A DNA stretch of 64,000 bases, taken from assembly GCA_958296045.1 (NCBI GenBank), contig CATQHT010000002.1:310001-374000 (forward strand), written 5' to 3'. The number at the start of each line of letters is the position of its first letter. The first letter of the stretch is position 1. The notes beneath the pieces were generated by a model, which worked only from the letters and a program-made list of their open reading frames with translations, was not told the DNA's origin and did not search any database. Below are positions 35,605 through 46,012 of this stretch, piece by piece. Source of the DNA: Rhodothermales bacterium. GTDB lineage: Bacteria > Bacteroidota > Rhodothermia > Rhodothermales > Bin80. The position numbers were made by a program, and so were the translations under genes.

Positions 35605-38442
35605 ATGAAGTACCTTGCAACCTTTTTCGTACAGGCCTGCCTCATCGGGGCTCTCCTGACCAACGTCGCCTCCGCGCAAGTAGTCGTGACCGGCACGGTC
35701 ACCGACAGCGAAACGCGAGACCCGATCCCAGGAGCCACTGTGCAGGTACAGGGCGCTACGACTGGTACCGCTACGGATAACGACGGCAACTTCACGCTCG
35801 AGATTCCCTCCCGGGTATCCGTGATGGTGATACGGTCTGTTGGCTATTCACCGCAGGAGTGGGTGTTGCCCGCCGGTGCTACACATGTGGATGTGCAGCT
35901 GCGGCCCAGTGTGCTCGGCCTAGAAGAAGTCATCGTGGTCGGCACGCGGCGCGAGCCGCGCCTGGTGAAAGACTCCGCCGTACCAGTGGATGTCCTCGGC
36001 CCTAGAGCGCTGAACTCGGTGGCCAGCGCCGACTTTGATGACGCGCTGCGGACGCAGATTCCCTCATTTAACGTGCCCCGCAACGGCATCGATGATGAGG
36101 CGACGCTGATGCGGCCTATCAACCTGCGCGGCCTACCTGCCGACAACGTCGTCGTGCTTCTTAACGGGAAGCGGCGACACCGCTCAGCGTCGTTGGCACT
36201 GTTGGGATCTTCGCTGGTGACGGGCGCGCAGGGCGTGGACCTGAACATGATTCCCACGATCGCAGTGAAGCAGCTGGAGCTGCTTCGTGACGGTGCGGCG
36301 GCACAGTATGGCGCAGATGCCGTCGCTGGCGTGATGAACATGCAGCTGCGTGACAACAGCAGCGGCGTGCTGGTCAGGATGCGCGGCGGCCAGTACCTGC
36401 AGGAAAACGACGGAAGCTATCAGCAGGTAGGTGTCAACGTGGGCCTGCCATTGACGAGTCGCGGATTCGTCAACCTGAGCGTCGAATGGGAAGATACCGG
36501 CCCGACGATCCGCAGCGGTACCCGGGCTGACGAGGCGCTTCTTGTGGAAAGAGGATACCCGGTAAACCGCCCTGCCCAAATATGGGGAAGTCCCAACATT
36601 GACGGCGCCTTCGTAGGATTCCTGAACATGGGTATCGACCTCAACGACAACTTGCACTTCTATGCCATGGGTGGCTATGGCATGCGTACCGGTGAGGGTG
36701 GGTTCTACTTCCGCGCTCCCGGGACCGGAAGCGCACGTAGCAGCGTGTTCCGATTCGGGAGCCAGCGTGCCGTGGGGGACTACGACCTGGAAGATGATGT
36801 GGACTGCGTAAACCATCCAGACCTGCCGAGCCTGGATTCGCCCAAGTCGGATGTGGATGCGTTTATCGCGGCCACGCAAGGGGACTGCTGGATGTTCAAC
36901 GAGCGGTTCCCGGGCGGTTTCACGCCGCGCTTCGGAGCCGACATCACCGACTACAGCGTCTTCGCTGGCCTCAAGGGAGGCAACCCGGAAGGGTTGACGT
37001 GGGACTTCACGGCAAGCATCGCGCAGAGCCGCTTTGACTACTTCATCTTCAATACCGTTAACGCTTCGTTGGGTCCAGACACTCCGACACGTTTCAACCC
37101 CCGCTCCTACCAGCAGGACGACATCTCATTTTCGGCGCTGCTCGGGTACCCGGTGCAGGTCAGTGCGTTGGCTTCACCGCTGAACGTGGCTGTCGGTGCC
37201 GAGTATCGCTCCGAGACCTTTGAGTCTGTAGCGGGTGATCCCGCATCGTTCGAGGTGGGTCAATTCGGAAAACAGGGGTTCAGCGTGGGTTCCAACGGAT
37301 ACCAGGGCCTGAATCCGAAATTTGCTGGCAGCTGGGACCGTCCGAATGTCGCGGCCTTTGTGGACCTGGAAGCGGACATCACCGACCGCTGGGTCGCAGG
37401 TATCGCTGCTCGGTATGAGAATTACTACAACGACTTCGGCAGCACGGTGACCGGCAAGGTGGCGATGCTGTACCGTGCAGCGGACCGAATTTCGTTCCGC
37501 GGCACCCTAAGTTCCGGCTTCCGCGCGCCTACGCCGGGTCAGCTAAACCTCATCGCGCTCCAGACGGCCCTTAGCGCGGGAGGAGATCAGCTCGTGGAAA
37601 CCGGTCAGCTGCCTCCCACGCATCCCGCGGCTGCGGGCCTGGGTGGCAAGGAACTGACCGTGGAGACGGCCAGAAGCGTGTCGCTCGGCACGGTGGTGGA
37701 ACTAGCCGAGGATCTGACTATGACCTTGGACTATTTCAACGTCAACTTCAAGGATCGCATCTCGCTGACTGGCAACATCGTGCTTTCGCAGGAGCTCATC
37801 GATATTATGAATGAGCGCGACCTGCTTGGCGGGGTTGAAGGTCTTAGGGAGGTCAAGTACTTCTCGAACGACTTTGACACCCGCACGCGGGGAACGGATT
37901 TGCTCTTGGCATACGACCGCCAGCATTCGCCCACGAGCGCGACAACTGCTACGTTGGCCTGGAATTGGACAATGCATGAGATGACGAGCTATTCCCGGCC
38001 GTCGAAGACGTTCGAGTTCCTTGGCGAGGCTTTGTCGGAGCCTTTCGAGATTTCTGTGCTGACACCTCGGCGCCGGATCGAGGTCGAATCCCTTAATCCG
38101 AAGAATCGCTTAGTCGGTAGCATCCGTCACCTGCGGGGCAACCTGTGGGGTGCAGCACGCGTCCACTACTACGATGGCTGGACGGCTTGCACCAACAACA
38201 GCAATGCGTGTCCAGACGACCTGCTGGATTCGTATCCGAGCTCGATGCTGCTTGACCTGGAAGTGGGTTACATCTTCGCCGGCGCGTACAGGATTGCCAT
38301 CGGCGCGGACAACGTGCTCAATCGGTACATCATGGCGGAGGAGCTGGAGACGCTTTCGCAGGGCAACGCCCGGCCGGAAAGCACCCCGTTTGACTATAAC
38401 GGAACGCACGCCTACGTGCGCTTTACGGCAGACTTGTTCTAA
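35605..38442 (+). CDS. TonB-dependent receptor with carboxypeptidase-regulatory-like N-terminal domain
   Basis: A 945-aa outer-membrane receptor. It has a signal peptide ending near ASAQ, then a CarboxypepD_reg-like domain (VVTGTVTDSETRDPIPGATV). The plug domain starts VIVVGTRREPRLVKDSAVPV, with the plug core LRGLPADNVVVLLNGKRRH and QLELLRDGAAAQYGADAVAG. A beta-barrel ends in the aromatic C-terminus AYVRFTADLF. Receptors of this build without a SusD partner usually import iron chelates, cobalamin or oligosaccharides; the substrate is not evident. It is monocistronic: a strong terminator follows 22 bp after the stop. It looks intact. Confidence 0.92.
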   Translation: MKYLATFFVQACLIGALLTNVASAQVVVTGTVTDSETRDPIPGATVQVQGATTGTATDNDGNFTLEIPSRVSVMVIRSVGYSPQEWVLPAGATHVDVQLRPSVLGLEEVIVVGTRREPRLVKDSAVPVDVLGPRALNSVASADFDDALRTQIPSFNVPRNGIDDEATLMRPINLRGLPADNVVVLLNGKRRHRSASLALLGSSLVTGAQGVDLNMIPTIAVKQLELLRDGAAAQYGADAVAGVMNMQLRDNSSGVLVRMRGGQYLQENDGSYQQVGVNVGLPLTSRGFVNLSVEWEDTGPTIRSGTRADEALLVERGYPVNRPAQIWGSPNIDGAFVGFLNMGIDLNDNLHFYAMGGYGMRTGEGGFYFRAPGTGSARSSVFRFGSQRAVGDYDLEDDVDCVNHPDLPSLDSPKSDVDAFIAATQGDCWMFNERFPGGFTPRFGADITDYSVFAGLKGGNPEGLTWDFTASIAQSRFDYFIFNTVNASLGPDTPTRFNPRSYQQDDISFSALLGYPVQVSALASPLNVAVGAEYRSETFESVAGDPASFEVGQFGKQGFSVGSNGYQGLNPKFAGSWDRPNVAAFVDLEADITDRWVAGIAARYENYYNDFGSTVTGKVAMLYRAADRISFRGTLSSGFRAPTPGQLNLIALQTALSAGGDQLVETGQLPPTHPAAAGLGGKELTVETARSVSLGTVVELAEDLTMTLDYFNVNFKDRISLTGNIVLSQELIDIMNERDLLGGVEGLREVKYFSNDFDTRTRGTDLLLAYDRQHSPTSATTATLAWNWTMHEMTSYSRPSKTFEFLGEALSEPFEISVLTPRRRIEVESLNPKNRLVGSIRHLRGNLWGAARVHYYDGWTACTNNSNACPDDLLDSYPSSMLLDLEVGYIFAGAYRIAIGADNVLNRYIMAEELETLSQGNARPESTPFDYNGTHAYVRFTADLF

Positions 38443-38464
38443 CCCGCTGGGGCGCAAACATAAA

Positions 38465-38507
38465 AGAGCTGCCTTCCAGGTCCTCCTGGAAGGCAGCTCT
38501 GCTTTTG
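38465..38507 (+). terminator. Rho-independent terminator of the TonB receptor gene
   Basis: A perfect 16-bp stem, AGAGCTGCCTTCCAGG / CCTGGAAGGCAGCTCT, with loop TCCT is followed by GCTTTTG. It lies 22 bp after the receptor stop. Confidence 0.88.
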
Positions 38508-38574
38508 TAGGGATGGTCGGAAATGCAAAGACGCGCTGGCCAATCAAGACAGACGCGTCAGAGGAATGAGCGGG

Positions 38575-38647
38575 TGGAGCTAAGCGGAGTCGAACCGCTG
38601 ACCTCCTGAGTGCGATTCAGGCGCTCTACCAGCTGAGCTATAGCCCC
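38575..38647 (-). tRNA. tRNA-Ala(CGC)
   Basis: The minus strand folds as a tRNA. Acceptor GGGGCTA pairs with TAGCTCC, the D-arm is GCTCAGCTGGTAGAGC, the anticodon stem is CCTGA/TCAGG with loop ATCGCAC (anticodon CGC), and the T-arm is AGCGG-TTCGACT-CCGCT. The discriminator is A. CCA is not encoded (CCC follows). The anticodon reads GCG, alanine. Confidence 0.93.
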
Positions 38648-38763
38648 GGTAACGGCGCATGTATACGCGCGCAGCGCGGCTCTGGTCCGGCCCATAGTAG
38701 GTCGCGACTCGAACAACAGTCGGCAGCCTGGGTACCACAGATCCAAAGACTGGCAGTGAGCGC

Positions 38764-41484
38764 ATGAACACCTCCGACCTGATTGGCGCACGGTCCTCCT
38801 TTGATACCGGCAGCGGCGCGGCCTGGATGTACCGCCTCGACCACTTGGAGCAGCTGGGGTATAGCCTCGATCGTCTGCCGTACACTGTACGCATTATGCT
38901 GGAATCGGTCCTACGCCAGTGCGATGGACGCGTAGTGACCGCTTCAGATGTTGATCGTCTGGCGCGTTACGATGCTAAGGCACCGGGTAAGGCGGAGGTG
39001 CCGTTCTCGCCAGCGCGCGTACTGCTGCAGGACTTTACTGGCGTGCCCGCCGTGGTGGACCTAGCGGCGATGCGCAGCGCCATGGCGCGTCAGGGAGGAG
39101 ACCCGTCGGCCATCAATCCGCGCGTGCCCGTACACCTAATTATCGACCACAGCGTTCAGGTGGACTACTATGGGATCCCGGAAGCGTTGCGCCTTAATTC
39201 CGAGTTTGAGTTTCGGCGCAACCGGGAGCGCTACGAGTTTCTCAAGTGGGGGCAGCACGCCTTTGACAACTTCCATGTGGTGCCGCCAGCGAGCGGCATT
39301 TGCCACCAGGTGAACCTGGAATACGTGGCCCGCTGCGTATGGACCAAGAAAGTCGGGCAGAGCACAATAGCGTTCCCTGACTCTCTGGTGGGCACGGATT
39401 CCCACACGACCATGATCAACGGTCTGGGCGTGATGGGGTGGGGCGTAGGTGGTATCGAAGCAGAGGCGGTAATGCTGGGACAGCCTGTCTTCATGCTGAT
39501 GCCCGAAGTAGTGGGCTTTCGTTTATCGGGGCAGCTGCCGCGCGGCGCCACCGCGACAGATCTTGTGTTGACTGTCACGCAGATACTGCGCCGGTACGGG
39601 GTTGTGGGCCGCTTTGTGGAGTTTTTCGGGCCCGGCGTGCGTGCCCTCAGCGTCCCAGACCGCGCCACCATCAGCAACATGTCGCCCGAGTACGGGGCCA
39701 CCATGGGCTTTTTTCCGGTGGACCAGGAGACGCTGGCGTTTCTTGCGCGCACCGGGCGCGATGCGTCGCTGATCCAGATGGTGGAGCGCTACACGAAAGA
39801 GCAGGGCCTGTTTCTAGAAGAAGAGCCCAAGGACTATCTGGATGTGGTCGAGCTGGACCTGAGCACGGTCGCCCCCAGCGTAGCGGGCCCCAAGAGGCCT
39901 CAGGACCGCATTCAGGTGCCAGCGCTGGGGGAGGCGTTTCGCAGGTCTTTCGCTGGCCCTTCGGGGCCGCAAGGGTTTGGGCGCGCGGCTGGGGAGCTCG
40001 CCCAGTCGGTGGCCTTGAACGGAGAGGACAGTCGCCCAGAGCGGATGTGCCATGGAGATGTTGTGATCGCCGCTATCACCAGCTGCACGAATACCAGCAA
40101 CCCGAGCGTGATGATCGGGGCAGGGCTTTTGGCCAAGAAGGCTGCCGAGCGCGGCCTCTTAGTCAAGCCTCACGTCAAGACAAGTCTGGCACCAGGCTCG
40201 CGCGTCGTGACGGAGTACTTGGAAGGCGCCGGCCTGCTACCCTACCTGGACCGGCTGGGCTTTAGCCTGGTAGGCTACGGGTGCACCACATGCATCGGTA
40301 ACTCAGGACCGCTGCCAGAGACGGTATCGGGTGCCATACGGGAGGGAAACCTCATCGTGGCGGGGGTGCTGTCTGGCAACAGAAACTTTGAGGGGCGCAT
40401 CCACAGCCTAGTGCAGGCCAACTACCTGGCGTCGCCGCCACTCGTGGTGGCCTATGCGTTGGCGGGCACGGTGGATATCGACCTCACGCGGGACCCGATA
40501 AGCCAGGACCCAGACGGTTGTGACGTGTTTTTGAGCGACCTGTGGCCAGCGGCCGAAGAGGTGCAGGAAGCCATAGATGCGGTGATCACGCCAGACATGT
40601 TTCTTAACGAGTACGGCGGCATTGAGGATTCCAACCCGACCTGGAACGAGATTGACATCCCACGTGGGGCCCTTTTCGCATGGCAGGACGAGTCAACGTA
40701 TGTCCGGGAGCCTCCGTTTTTCGAGGAGCTTTCGCGCGAGGCGCCTCCGGTGCTCCCCATCCGTGGGGCGCGCGTGCTGGTCAAGGCGGGAGACTCCACG
40801 ACTACGGATCATATCTCCCCCGCGGGTGCAATTCCGGCAGACGGGCCAGCCGGCTCCTACCTAATAGGGCGGAGCGTGAAGGTGCGCTCATTCAACTCGT
40901 ACGGTTCGCGTCGCGGCAATCATGAGGTTATGATGCGGGGCACGTTCGCTAACATCAGGATCAAGAATCAGCTGGTGCCAGGCACCGAGGGGGGCATCAC
41001 GCGCCTATTCTCAGGTGCGGAGGCGCACAACGGGGCCGTGATGCCGATCTATGACGCTGCCATGCGGTACAGGCAGGAAGGCATTCCGCTAGTGGTTTTG
41101 GGAGGTAAAGACTATGGTATGGGTTCCAGTCGCGACTGGGCGGCCAAAGGAACCATCCTCCTGGGTGTGAAGGCTGTCATCGTGGAAAGCTTTGAGCGTA
41201 TTCACAGGTCTAACCTGATTGGTATGGGCGTGCTGCCACTGGAATACGAGCCGGGTGTTACTGCGGCCACGCTTGGACTTGACGGTACGCAATTCTTCGA
41301 CGTCGAGATCGACGAGTCCATTAAGGCTCGCCAGCGCGTGCACGTAACCGCAACCCGTACCGATGGCTCAAGCGTGGCATTCTCTACTCGCTGCCGCCTG
41401 GATACGCCGGTGGAGGTGGAGTACTTCCGGCATGGCGGCATTTTGCACTACGTGCTGCGCGAATTCCTAGAGCGCGCAAAGTAG
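38764..41484 (+). CDS. acnA: Aconitate hydratase A
   Basis: A 906-aa protein of the AcnA/IRP1 type, full length. The [4Fe-4S] ligands are Cys441 in [15 protein letters not shown] and Cys507/Cys510 in [14 protein letters not shown]. Other conserved stretches are [36 protein letters not shown] and the C-terminal swivel domain [17 protein letters not shown]. It interconverts citrate and isocitrate in the TCA cycle, in the cytoplasm. It starts 3 bp after the TGAGCGC run upstream and is divergent from the tRNA. It ends 15 bp before the convergent hydantoinase B gene. Confidence 0.97.
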   Translation: MNTSDLIGARSSFDTGSGAAWMYRLDHLEQLGYSLDRLPYTVRIMLESVLRQCDGRVVTASDVDRLARYDAKAPGKAEVPFSPARVLLQDFTGVPAVVDLAAMRSAMARQGGDPSAINPRVPVHLIIDHSVQVDYYGIPEALRLNSEFEFRRNRERYEFLKWGQHAFDNFHVVPPASGICHQVNLEYVARCVWTKKVGQSTIAFPDSLVGTDSHTTMINGLGVMGWGVGGIEAEAVMLGQPVFMLMPEVVGFRLSGQLPRGATATDLVLTVTQILRRYGVVGRFVEFFGPGVRALSVPDRATISNMSPEYGATMGFFPVDQETLAFLARTGRDASLIQMVERYTKEQGLFLEEEPKDYLDVVELDLSTVAPSVAGPKRPQDRIQVPALGEAFRRSFAGPSGPQGFGRAAGELAQSVALNGEDSRPERMCHGDVVIAAITSCTNTSNPSVMIGAGLLAKKAAERGLLVKPHVKTSLAPGSRVVTEYLEGAGLLPYLDRLGFSLVGYGCTTCIGNSGPLPETVSGAIREGNLIVAGVLSGNRNFEGRIHSLVQANYLASPPLVVAYALAGTVDIDLTRDPISQDPDGCDVFLSDLWPAAEEVQEAIDAVITPDMFLNEYGGIEDSNPTWNEIDIPRGALFAWQDESTYVREPPFFEELSREAPPVLPIRGARVLVKAGDSTTTDHISPAGAIPADGPAGSYLIGRSVKVRSFNSYGSRRGNHEVMMRGTFANIRIKNQLVPGTEGGITRLFSGAEAHNGAVMPIYDAAMRYRQEGIPLVVLGGKDYGMGSSRDWAAKGTILLGVKAVIVESFERIHRSNLIGMGVLPLEYEPGVTAATLGLDGTQFFDVEIDESIKARQRVHVTATRTDGSSVAFSTRCRLDTPVEVEYFRHGGILHYVLREFLERAK

Positions 41485-41499
41485 GAGCTTCAGCCATAT

Positions 41500-43089
41500 T
41501 CAGGGGCCGCTTCCGGCTGCACCCGGCGCTGACCCCCAGCCGCCACCTCCGGGAGTCTTGATGCGCAGCCGGTCGGTAGCGCCGAGTCGGCGTGTGAACT
41601 TTCCGGGCAACAGTTCCCGGGTTCCGCCTGCGCGTCGAAGCTCATTGGCGCCGCAGGCGCCCGCCACCCCGCCCGCCAGCCCCCAGGGGGCTACGTGCCG
41701 CCGTTCGCTCAGCATGGTGACGATGGCAGGGCGAAGGAGCTCGTATTCGCGGATCATGCCTTCGCCACCGGTGAATCTGCCTGTGCCGCCGGAACCCTCA
41801 CGCAGGCTGTATTCCCTGATACGCAGCGGAAACTGCATCTCCAAAGCTTCCACCGGTGTGTTGCGCGTATTGCTCATGTGCACATGCACCCCACTTAGGC
41901 CATCCGAGGTTGGCCCGGCGCCCATGCCCCCGCCCAACGTCTCGTAATAGGCATAGGGGTGCCCATGGATGTCGCGCCCCCCGATCGTGACGTTGTTCAT
42001 GGTGCCTTGGCTGGCTGCGGCTATGCGGTTGGGAAGCGCCTGGGCTAGCGCTCCTAGCGCTACATCGGTAATTCGCTGCGACGTTTCCACGTTGCCGCCG
42101 GCTACCGCGGCTCCATCGGTTGCATGGAGCAGGCACCCTTCGGGTGCGGTTACGGTTACGGGCGCGAAGCATCCGTCGTTGACGGGAATGTCGTCGGCCA
42201 CTAGGCACCGCACCACATAGTAGCACGCGCTGCACGTGACCGCGAGCACGGTATTGAGCGGTCCTTCCATCACGGGATCGGTCCCGGCAAAGTCAAAGGT
42301 GACTGCGTCGCCACCGATAGTGGCACACACCCGGATCACGGGAGTTCGGCCGCCGGGCAGCTCCAGGCAGTCTTCGAACGTGAATGTCCCATCGGGCCAC
42401 ATGGCAATGGCGGCCCGAGTCATGCGTTCGCTGTACTCCTTAAGGTGCATCGCGTACGCCTGCAACTCTTGGGGACCTGCATCCTGTATCAGGGCCTTGA
42501 GGCGACGTTCGCCCACTGCATGCGCAGCTCGCTGCGCTTCCAAGTCGCCGCGTCGCTCCTGCGGGGTACGCACATTGCGCAGGATAATGGACAACAGATC
42601 GGTGTTAACCTTGCCGCGCCGCACCAGCTTTACTGGAGGTATGATGATGCCTTCCTGGCAGAGCTCGGTCGACAGTGGCAGCGATCCGGGGCTCATGCCG
42701 CCCACATCGGCATGATGTGCACGCGACGCCACAAAGAAGATCGGCTCATTGCCTGCAAAGACCGGCGACACCATGGTGATATCCGGGAGATGGTTGCCCC
42801 CGGCGTAGGGATCATTGAGTGCGATCACATCGCCCTCGCACCAGTCGGGAAAAGCCTGCAACGCTGCCGCGCAACTTGCGGGCATGGCTCCCAGGTGTAC
42901 TGGAATGTGCGCGGCCTGCGCAACCATGGCGCCGGAGGCATCAAAGAGGGCGCACGAATAGTCCAGGCGCTCCTTGATGTTGGGCGAATACGCGGTGCGC
43001 CTCAGCGTAGCGCCCATCTCTTCGGCTACGCCGGCAAACCGGTGGCGGTAGACCTCGAGCAGGATGGGGTCAGGGGCATAGGCGGTCAC
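41500..43089 (-). CDS. hyuB: Hydantoinase B/oxoprolinase family protein
   Basis: A 529-aa HyuB-type subunit with ATLRRTAYSPNIKERLDYSC and the metal-site region LNDPYAGGNHLPDITMVSPV. It also has SRAHHADVGGMSPGSLP and the Gly-rich C-terminus IKTPGGGGWGSAPG, all hallmarks of the family. It pairs with HyuA to hydrolyse 5-membered cyclic amides (hydantoin, oxoproline or similar) with ATP. Its start overlaps the hyuA stop by 4 bp, so translation is coupled. Which substrate is used cannot be read from sequence. Confidence 0.92.
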   Translation of the reverse strand: MTAYAPDPILLEVYRHRFAGVAEEMGATLRRTAYSPNIKERLDYSCALFDASGAMVAQAAHIPVHLGAMPASCAAALQAFPDWCEGDVIALNDPYAGGNHLPDITMVSPVFAGNEPIFFVASRAHHADVGGMSPGSLPLSTELCQEGIIIPPVKLVRRGKVNTDLLSIILRNVRTPQERRGDLEAQRAAHAVGERRLKALIQDAGPQELQAYAMHLKEYSERMTRAAIAMWPDGTFTFEDCLELPGGRTPVIRVCATIGGDAVTFDFAGTDPVMEGPLNTVLAVTCSACYYVVRCLVADDIPVNDGCFAPVTVTAPEGCLLHATDGAAVAGGNVETSQRITDVALGALAQALPNRIAAASQGTMNNVTIGGRDIHGHPYAYYETLGGGMGAGPTSDGLSGVHVHMSNTRNTPVEALEMQFPLRIREYSLREGSGGTGRFTGGEGMIREYELLRPAIVTMLSERRHVAPWGLAGGVAGACGANELRRAGGTRELLPGKFTRRLGATDRLRIKTPGGGGWGSAPGAAGSGP

Positions 43090-45113
43090 GGGTCGTCCTT
43101 ATCTAATGCCGGAATGCGTTGTATGATGGCGTTCAGATCTTTGTCAATCCGAGCAGTCCATCCATGCCTGAGCAGTATGGTGGTGTCGTACTGAAAAATG
43201 AGCGCCGGTCCCTTCAACAGGTGTCCGGGCCTTAGCAGGTTCCGTTCATAACAGGGTACCGTTTCGGGTCTGACACGCCGCATACACACAGACCGCCAGT
43301 TCGTTGGGCGCAAGGTGTCGGTTGTGGAAGGACGGACCTCCATGCGCGCATCGTTGGAATAGCCGCTGGGGATGCTACCTCTGATACGCACAGCAACGCA
43401 TTCGACGGCGCGCTCTTTTGCTTGGTACCCATAGCGCTGGCTATGTGCTGCGTGGAACGCCCCCACGCTCGCATCCAGGTGCTGCGTGCTGACGGGCAGG
43501 CCTAGTGGAACCTCTATCTCGTAGCTCTGCCCCGCATAGCGAAGGTCAAGGGATGCCAGGAGCTGAGGAGTACCGGGCAGGGCAGCCACGACTCTGTGGC
43601 GCAGAGCGCTAACATGCTGTTTAAGGGGCGCCAGATCCTTAGCCAAGGCGGCTGTGGGTCGCACGAGTGCTTGAGAGGCATCGAAGGTGATGTCGGCTAG
43701 CACCAACCCCAGCGCGCTGAGTACTCCAGGAAGACGTGGCACGACGATGCGGCGCACCCCTAGGGCCTCGGCAAGTTCACAGGCATGTAACGGTCCGGCG
43801 CCGCCAAAGGGGACGAGCGTGTAGCGGCGCGGGTCATGTCCCTGTTCTACCGACACTCGCCGAAGAGCCCGTTCCATCGTCGCGTTAGCTACGCGGATCA
43901 CGCCCATAGCGGTGGCTTCCGCTCCCATCCCGAGCGGCGCGCCCAGGCGCGCCAGCGCTGCGCGGGTGTTTTTCAAGGCACCTGAAGTATCAGGGAGAAA
44001 GCGGTATGGATCCAGGCTCCCTAGCACTACGTGGGCATCGGTGACGGTGACCTGGCGTCCGCCACGGCCGTAGCACACCGGCCCTGGGACCGCACCGGCG
44101 CTCATGGGACCTACGCGCAGCGCGCCGCCGCTATCAACACGGGCGATGCTGCCGCCTCCTGCACCCACCGTATGGATATCTACGGAGGGAAGCTTGAGCG
44201 GAAGGCCGCCGATCTCGCTTTCAGCGGTTCGGGGAATGTCCCCCGGACACAAAGCCACATCCGTGCTGGTGCCCCCCATATCGAACGTGATGATGCGGGG
44301 CGAGTCCGTATTTAGCGCGGCTTGTGCCACTTTGAAGGCGCCTACGACGCCCCCGGCAGGGCCGCTGAGCACCAGCCGGACAGGCTGGCGCGCCGCATGA
44401 GCGACGTCGATCGTGCCGCCACTGGATTGCATCACCCACACCTTGCGTCCGCCGACAGCAGCAGCCAGATGCTCAAGGTACCGGCTGACCAGGGGTTGCA
44501 CATAGGCGTTGATGACCGTGGTGGCCGTGCGCTCGTATTCCCGGTATTCCGGCAGAAGCTCAACGCTGAGCGACAAGCGCACCGACGGCACCAAAGCACG
44601 CAGCACCTGGGCCGCTTGGCGTTCATGGGATTCGTTAAAGAAGGAGAACAGAAAGACGACGGCAAGACTTTCCGCTCCGCATGCCGAGATGGCTTGCGCC
44701 ACCTGGTGCAGCTCATTCACGTCAAGCGGCTGCAGCACCTGGCCTTTGGCGTCTACCCGTTCACGCACGGTGAAGCGTCGATCGCGTGGCACCAGCTCCG
44801 CAGGACGCTCCTGGCTTAGCCGATAAAGGTGGGGCCTATGCTGGCGGCCTATCGCAAGCACATCTCTGAATCCAGCCGTCGTTAAGAGCGCGGTCCTGGC
44901 GCCGCGCCGCTCCAGTAAGGCATTGGTGGCCGTGGTGGTGCCGTGAACGATGACAGCGCGTGGACTGACGCCCACAGAGCGTAATCCCTGTGCCACGGCC
45001 TGACTCTGATCCTGAGCTGTGGTGGGTACCTTGAGTACGCGCAAGGTCGGTCCGTCCATATAGACGAAGTCCGTAAACGTGCCACCGACATCAATGCCTA
45101 CCAGCTCAGCCAC
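43086..45113 (-). CDS. hyuA: Hydantoinase A/oxoprolinase family protein
   Basis: A 675-aa HyuA-type subunit. The ASKHA ATPase phosphate-1 motif VGIDVGGTFTDFVYM is at the N-terminus. It also shows IVHGTTTATNALLERRGART, then ITFDMGGTSTDVALC and VGAGGGSIARVDSGG, and LVPFGGAGPLHACELAEALG. Length matches the short HyuA class. It forms the A/B heteromer with the coupled downstream gene. The recO gene begins a separate unit upstream on the same strand with a 35-bp gap, so read-through from recO is possible. Confidence 0.93.
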   Translation of the reverse strand: MAELVGIDVGGTFTDFVYMDGPTLRVLKVPTTAQDQSQAVAQGLRSVGVSPRAVIVHGTTTATNALLERRGARTALLTTAGFRDVLAIGRQHRPHLYRLSQERPAELVPRDRRFTVRERVDAKGQVLQPLDVNELHQVAQAISACGAESLAVVFLFSFFNESHERQAAQVLRALVPSVRLSLSVELLPEYREYERTATTVINAYVQPLVSRYLEHLAAAVGGRKVWVMQSSGGTIDVAHAARQPVRLVLSGPAGGVVGAFKVAQAALNTDSPRIITFDMGGTSTDVALCPGDIPRTAESEIGGLPLKLPSVDIHTVGAGGGSIARVDSGGALRVGPMSAGAVPGPVCYGRGGRQVTVTDAHVVLGSLDPYRFLPDTSGALKNTRAALARLGAPLGMGAEATAMGVIRVANATMERALRRVSVEQGHDPRRYTLVPFGGAGPLHACELAEALGVRRIVVPRLPGVLSALGLVLADITFDASQALVRPTAALAKDLAPLKQHVSALRHRVVAALPGTPQLLASLDLRYAGQSYEIEVPLGLPVSTQHLDASVGAFHAAHSQRYGYQAKERAVECVAVRIRGSIPSGYSNDARMEVRPSTTDTLRPTNWRSVCMRRVRPETVPCYERNLLRPGHLLKGPALIFQYDTTILLRHGWTARIDKDLNAIIQRIPALDKDDP

Positions 45114-45148
45114 GCTGCGATTTTCTAAGGGGCGCCGTCAATAAAGGA

Positions 45149-45895
45149 TCAGTTCGAAGTCTGACGAAGCTGGCGCAGCACATGGCGGGAGCGCTCTGGA
45201 TACGCTTCAGCCACATGAAAGCGTACATAGTTGGAAACAACATCGGACACTTCCTCCAGGGCGTTGGGGGCCAGGGTTGCCACCACATCAAGCTTAGCGC
45301 GCGTCAAGATAGCAAAGGTACGCAGTGCCACCCGCGAGGCGCGAAGGGTATGGGCAGGCGCGTCGTCCATTTCAGCCATGATGCACCCGTCGTCCAGGCG
45401 AAGGAATCCACCGCTGCTGGGCAGCGTGCGTACGGCTTCGCGTTCGAAGGCGGGAGCAAAGCCTAGCGCCGTCGCTAACTGCATCTCGTAATGGAGCTGG
45501 AGCAGCGCAGCGCTGGTGTGTGGACCTCGCAGTCGCGCCAGCGTCTGTACCAGGAGGTCATATACGTGGGGCAGGGGCTCTTCGTCCTGCAGGAGGGCTC
45601 CGGTCAATTCGACCGTACGCAGACCGGCAGCCAGCCGGCCCAGGTCGTCCATCCTTGAGACAAACGTATGGGCACACTCTGACAGCGTCTGCAGCGTGCG
45701 GGTTGGGCGCCAGTACAGCACTGCCTCAATGACAGAGAGCACCTGCAAGGTGGATCCAAAGCGGCTCTTTGGAAGACGAGATCCCTTCGCGATCGCGGAC
45801 ATCTTGCCCTTTTTGCGCGTGAAGAGCGTCACGATGCGACTGGTTTCGCCGTAAGGCATCGAGCGAATCACGACCGCCTCGGTCCTTATAATCAT
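45149..45895 (-). CDS. recO: DNA repair protein RecO
   Basis: A 248-aa protein with the RecO N-terminal OB-fold signature (TEAVVIRSMPYGETSRIVTLF, then KGKMSAIAKGSRLPKSRFG). The helical C-terminal domain contains LLQLHYEMQLATALGFAP. The zinc-binding cysteines of some RecO proteins are absent. It loads RecA on SSB-coated gaps with RecR in the RecFOR pathway. It is divergent from the BNR-repeat exoprotein gene, with about 120 bp for both promoters. Confidence 0.92.
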   Translation of the reverse strand: MIIRTEAVVIRSMPYGETSRIVTLFTRKKGKMSAIAKGSRLPKSRFGSTLQVLSVIEAVLYWRPTRTLQTLSECAHTFVSRMDDLGRLAAGLRTVELTGALLQDEEPLPHVYDLLVQTLARLRGPHTSAALLQLHYEMQLATALGFAPAFEREAVRTLPSSGGFLRLDDGCIMAEMDDAPAHTLRASRVALRTFAILTRAKLDVVATLAPNALEEVSDVVSNYVRFHVAEAYPERSRHVLRQLRQTSN

Positions 45896-46012
45896 ACGTC
45901 AGAAGAGTGCTAAGACCTATAGTACGCAATAGTACCCCGCCCACGCTCATCGGGGTGGGCCGCGCGAATTGTGTATTTTGCTAAGCTACACTCTGGCTTC
46001 TATAAGAAAATC

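Noticed and set aside
36184-36879. 231-aa minus ORF inside the TonB receptor gene
   Set aside because: Antisense shadow of a clear receptor.
39438-40265. 275-aa plus-strand ORF inside acnA
   Set aside because: It is an out-of-frame shadow of aconitase, rich in Arg/Gly/Ala, with no motif of its own.
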